Shown here: positions 61,778 to 64,000 of the stretch, piece by piece
How positions within the stretch are numbered: the first letter of the stretch is position 1
Layout: every line of letters starts with the position of its first letter
DNA from: Haliea salexigens DSM 19537
GTDB lineage: Bacteria; Pseudomonadota; Gammaproteobacteria; Pseudomonadales; Halieaceae
NCBI RefSeq assembly: GCF_000423125.1
Contig: NZ_KE383979.1
Location: 1 to 64,000, forward strand
Direction of reading: 5' to 3'
DNA: 64,000 nucleotides
Program-made: the position numbers and the translations under genes
The notes under the pieces: model-generated
Database searches by the model: none
Told to the model about the DNA's origin: nothing
What the model saw: the letters and a program-made list of their open reading frames with translations, nothing else

Positions 61778-63220
61778 ATGAAGCCGCGGGATTTTCCGGT
61801 TGATCCGGAACATATCTGGGAGCATTTCTACCAGCTGACCCGTATTCCCAGGCCTTCCAGGGCGGAGGCGGCAGTGCGCGACTACGTGATCGGCCAGGCC
61901 GAGGCCCACGACTGCCGCTGGCAGCTGGATGCTACCGGCAATCTGGTGGTGTATGTGCCGGCATCTCCCGGACGCGAGGGGCACGCCACCGTGATTATCC
62001 AGAATCACCTGGATATGGTGACGGTAAAAACCGGCGACAAGCAGCACGACTTCTATCGCGACCCCCTGCAGCTGAAAGTGGAGGATGGCTGGCTGCTGGC
62101 CGATCGCACCACGCTGGGCGCAGACAACGGGCTGGGCTGCGCGGCGGCGCTGGCCCTGCTCACCGACCCGGATGTGCAACACCCGCCACTGGAGCTTTTG
62201 TTCACTGTGGATGAGGAGACCGGCCTCGGCGGCGCGCTGGGCCTGGATGCCTCACTGCTCAGCGGGCGTGTCATGCTGAACCTGGATACCGAGGACTGGC
62301 ACGAGCTGTACGTGGGCTGTGCCGGTGGTGCTGGCTGGGTGTTTTCGCGGGATTATGGCGTGCAGTCCCCGGCGGCGGAATTCGGCTGCTGGACGCTGGA
62401 GTTGAAGGGGCTGGCCGGTGGCCATTCGGGTATCGAGATTCACCTGCAACTGGGCAATGCGCTGAAGCTGCTGGTGGAAGCGCTGGATCCTGTTGGCTCA
62501 CTGCAGCTGGCTGCGGCCAGTGTGGGTGTGGCGCACAATGTCATTCCGCGTGAGGGCAGCATCAGCTTCGCCTGTAGCAGCGCCGATGCGGAAGCCCTGC
62601 AACGGCGTCTGGAGGGGCTGCAACAGCGTTGGCGGAGTTACCTGCCCGCGGCGGATCACAGCCTCGAATTGCTGCTTTATCCGTGCGCACCCGCCAAGGT
62701 GATGAGCAACGCCAACAGCCGTGATCTGTTGCGTGTGCTCGCGGCGCTGCCGCACGGGGCGCAGGCCTACAGCCTTGAGCAACCGGCCGATCTGGTTGAC
62801 TTGAGTATCAACCTGGCACGCCTGCAGCTTGCGGCGGGCAAACTGGAGCTGGAGTCCAGCCTGCGTTTCTTCAACCCGGAGCAGGCCGCTGGCTTGCGTA
62901 TGGCGGTCGAGGGGCTGGCGCAGCTAGCGGGGCTGCATATGAAGCGCATTGCAGGGTACCCCGGATGGCAGCCGGACTTTGCCAGCCCGCTGTTGGCGCG
63001 GGGCAAGGCACTGCACGAGCGCCTGTTTGACAGCGTACCCGCGGTGAAGGCGATTCACGCCGGCCTGGAGTGCGGTATATTGAAAAGCAAACTCCCCGAT
63101 GCCGACATCCTGTCCTTCGGCCCCACAATCCGCGGTGCGCACTCGCCAACAGAGCGCTTGTGCATCGCTACTGTGGCGCCGTTTTGGCGCTACCTTACCG
63201 CCCTGTTGGCGGAACTCTAA
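61778..63220 (+). CDS. pepD: aminoacyl-histidine dipeptidase (M20)
   Basis: The product has 480 residues with GGGAGGAG upstream. Metal ligands are seen in VIIQNHLDMVTVKT, TLGADNGLGCAAAL, TVDEETGLGGALGL and NLDTEDWHELYVGCAGG. PepD cleaves carnosine and other Xaa-His dipeptides in the cytoplasm. It follows the permease by 30 bases. Confidence 0.95.
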   Translation: MKPRDFPVDPEHIWEHFYQLTRIPRPSRAEAAVRDYVIGQAEAHDCRWQLDATGNLVVYVPASPGREGHATVIIQNHLDMVTVKTGDKQHDFYRDPLQLKVEDGWLLADRTTLGADNGLGCAAALALLTDPDVQHPPLELLFTVDEETGLGGALGLDASLLSGRVMLNLDTEDWHELYVGCAGGAGWVFSRDYGVQSPAAEFGCWTLELKGLAGGHSGIEIHLQLGNALKLLVEALDPVGSLQLAAASVGVAHNVIPREGSISFACSSADAEALQRRLEGLQQRWRSYLPAADHSLELLLYPCAPAKVMSNANSRDLLRVLAALPHGAQAYSLEQPADLVDLSINLARLQLAAGKLELESSLRFFNPEQAAGLRMAVEGLAQLAGLHMKRIAGYPGWQPDFASPLLARGKALHERLFDSVPAVKAIHAGLECGILKSKLPDADILSFGPTIRGAHSPTERLCIATVAPFWRYLTALLAEL

Positions 63221-63237
63221 CTCAGGAGATTGTCCTC

Positions 63238-64000
63238 ATGCTCGAATGTTTGCCTCAGGTTCCCGAGGACTCCATCCTCGGGCTAGCCGCCGCCTGTCGT
63301 GCTGACCCCAACCCGCGCAAGGTCGATCTGACACTCGGCGTCTACATGAATGAGGAAGGCCTGTGCCCGGTGTTTGATGCCATTCGCCTGGCGCAGGACG
63401 CTCTGGTGCAGGCCGAGCGTACCAAGGTCTATATGCCGCCCGCGGGGGACCCTGATTTCAACAGCGGCATGCAGCAGCTGGTACTGGGGCTGGGTAGCCC
63501 GGCCGTGCTGGACGGACGTGTAAGCAGCATCCAGACGCCGGGTGGTTGCGGCGCTCTGCGCATTGGCGCTGAAATCATCAATGCGGCTGCGCCCGGTGCC
63601 AGAGTGTGGGTCTCAGACCCCACCTGGCCGGTGCATATACCGCTGCTGGGCAGCGTAGGCCTGCAATTTGCCACCTACCGCTACTACGATCCCGCGAGCC
63701 ACGGCGTCAATTTCGATGCTTTGGTGGAGGACCTCAAAGGGGCGCGGCAAGGTGATGTGGTGTTGTTGCACGGTTGCTGTCATAACCCCTGCGGTGCCGA
63801 CCTCAGCCTTGAGCAATGGGCAGAGATCGCTGACATGGCGCAACACCAGGGTTTCCTGCCGTTTGTCGATATCGCCTACCAGGGGCTGGGCGATGGCCTG
63901 GATACGGATGCAGCCGGGTTGCGCCTGCTGGTTGAGCGTCTCCCGGAAGTACTGATTGCCGCATCCTGCTCCAAGAATATGGGGCTGTATCGGGAGCGCA
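63238..64000 (+). CDS. aromatic/aspartate aminotransferase, 5' part (cut by window edge)
   Basis: An open frame starts at ATG 63238 with CAGGAGA upstream and runs off the window, so 254 codons are visible. PNPRKVDLTLGVYMNEEG, YMPPAGDPDFNSGMQQLVLG, VWVSDPTWPVH, LLHGCCHNPCGADLSL and SCSKNMGLYRER (PLP lysine) are class-I TyrB/AspC features. HGCCHNPCG is the usual H.xxNPTG site with Cys in place of Thr. It makes or degrades aromatic amino acids and aspartate. Confidence 0.92.
   Translation, partial: MLECLPQVPEDSILGLAAACRADPNPRKVDLTLGVYMNEEGLCPVFDAIRLAQDALVQAERTKVYMPPAGDPDFNSGMQQLVLGLGSPAVLDGRVSSIQTPGGCGALRIGAEIINAAAPGARVWVSDPTWPVHIPLLGSVGLQFATYRYYDPASHGVNFDALVEDLKGARQGDVVLLHGCCHNPCGADLSLEQWAEIADMAQHQGFLPFVDIAYQGLGDGLDTDAAGLRLLVERLPEVLIAASCSKNMGLYRER

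Overview
The window looks like a GC-rich chromosome segment of a marine-type gammaproteobacterium, most likely near the Halieaceae/Cellvibrionales (OM60/NOR5) lineage. This is inferred from gene order (miaB-phoH-ybeY-corC-lnt, leuS-lptE-holA, cmoA-cmoB, lon), the style of the outer-membrane and lipoprotein genes, and overall codon use. No rRNA or tRNA gene was recognised, so the lineage is not proven.

Layout. 1-2.4 kb is an accessory border: the tail of an IS630-type transposase, a GFA-domain protein, a decayed membrane-protein gene, a small phosphatase and a monooxygenase-like protein. 2.4-10.7 kb is mostly small single-function genes on the + strand: a hydrolase, two VOC proteins, a metallo-beta-lactamase lactonase-like enzyme, a half-size GDT1 cation transporter, an OmpA-type protein, pterin dehydratase, a frameshifted DUF2805 gene, VF530, a YpfJ metallopeptidase and an NrtS-type transporter. 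At 11.05-12.48 kb an IS110-family (IS1111 group) element interrupts a DUF2306 membrane-protein gene. Its 3' non-coding part holds a convincing candidate bridge (seeker) RNA. 12.7-18.8 kb is a tightly packed run: ZIP transporter, MliC-like lipoprotein, an 877-residue lipoprotein joining a two-lobed aspartyl protease, a PDZ domain and an amidohydrolase, then YjdM, a deaminase, a GST and a YkvA protein. 18.9-22.6 kb has an Old Yellow Enzyme, ChrA, an encapsulated-ferritin-like protein with no encapsulin, and a lipocalin.

22.7-27.8 kb carries the SOS mutagenesis genes imuB and imuA. They are separated by unrelated genes, and each has its own near-perfect LexA box. 28-31.8 kb has a CPA2 antiporter and an acetyl-CoA hydrolase/transferase. 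31.9-45.7 kb is the conserved housekeeping block miaB-phoH-ybeY-corC-lnt // leuS-lptE-holA on the - strand. It is split by a respiratory module (nsrR, cydAB, DUF2474, dihaem DUF3365 protein). 45.8-53.4 kb has DUF1820, an aminotransferase, lon with a heat-shock-type promoter, a 520-base gene-free stretch with two long cruciform repeats, cmoBA, and a class-IV aminotransferase followed by a sulfotransferase-like gene. 54.2-61.7 kb reads as a purine/nucleoside acquisition cluster: nucleoside permease-family protein, TonB-dependent receptor, exported amidohydrolase, cupin, purine-type phosphoribosyltransferase and NCS2 permease. The window closes with pepD and a truncated aromatic aminotransferase gene.
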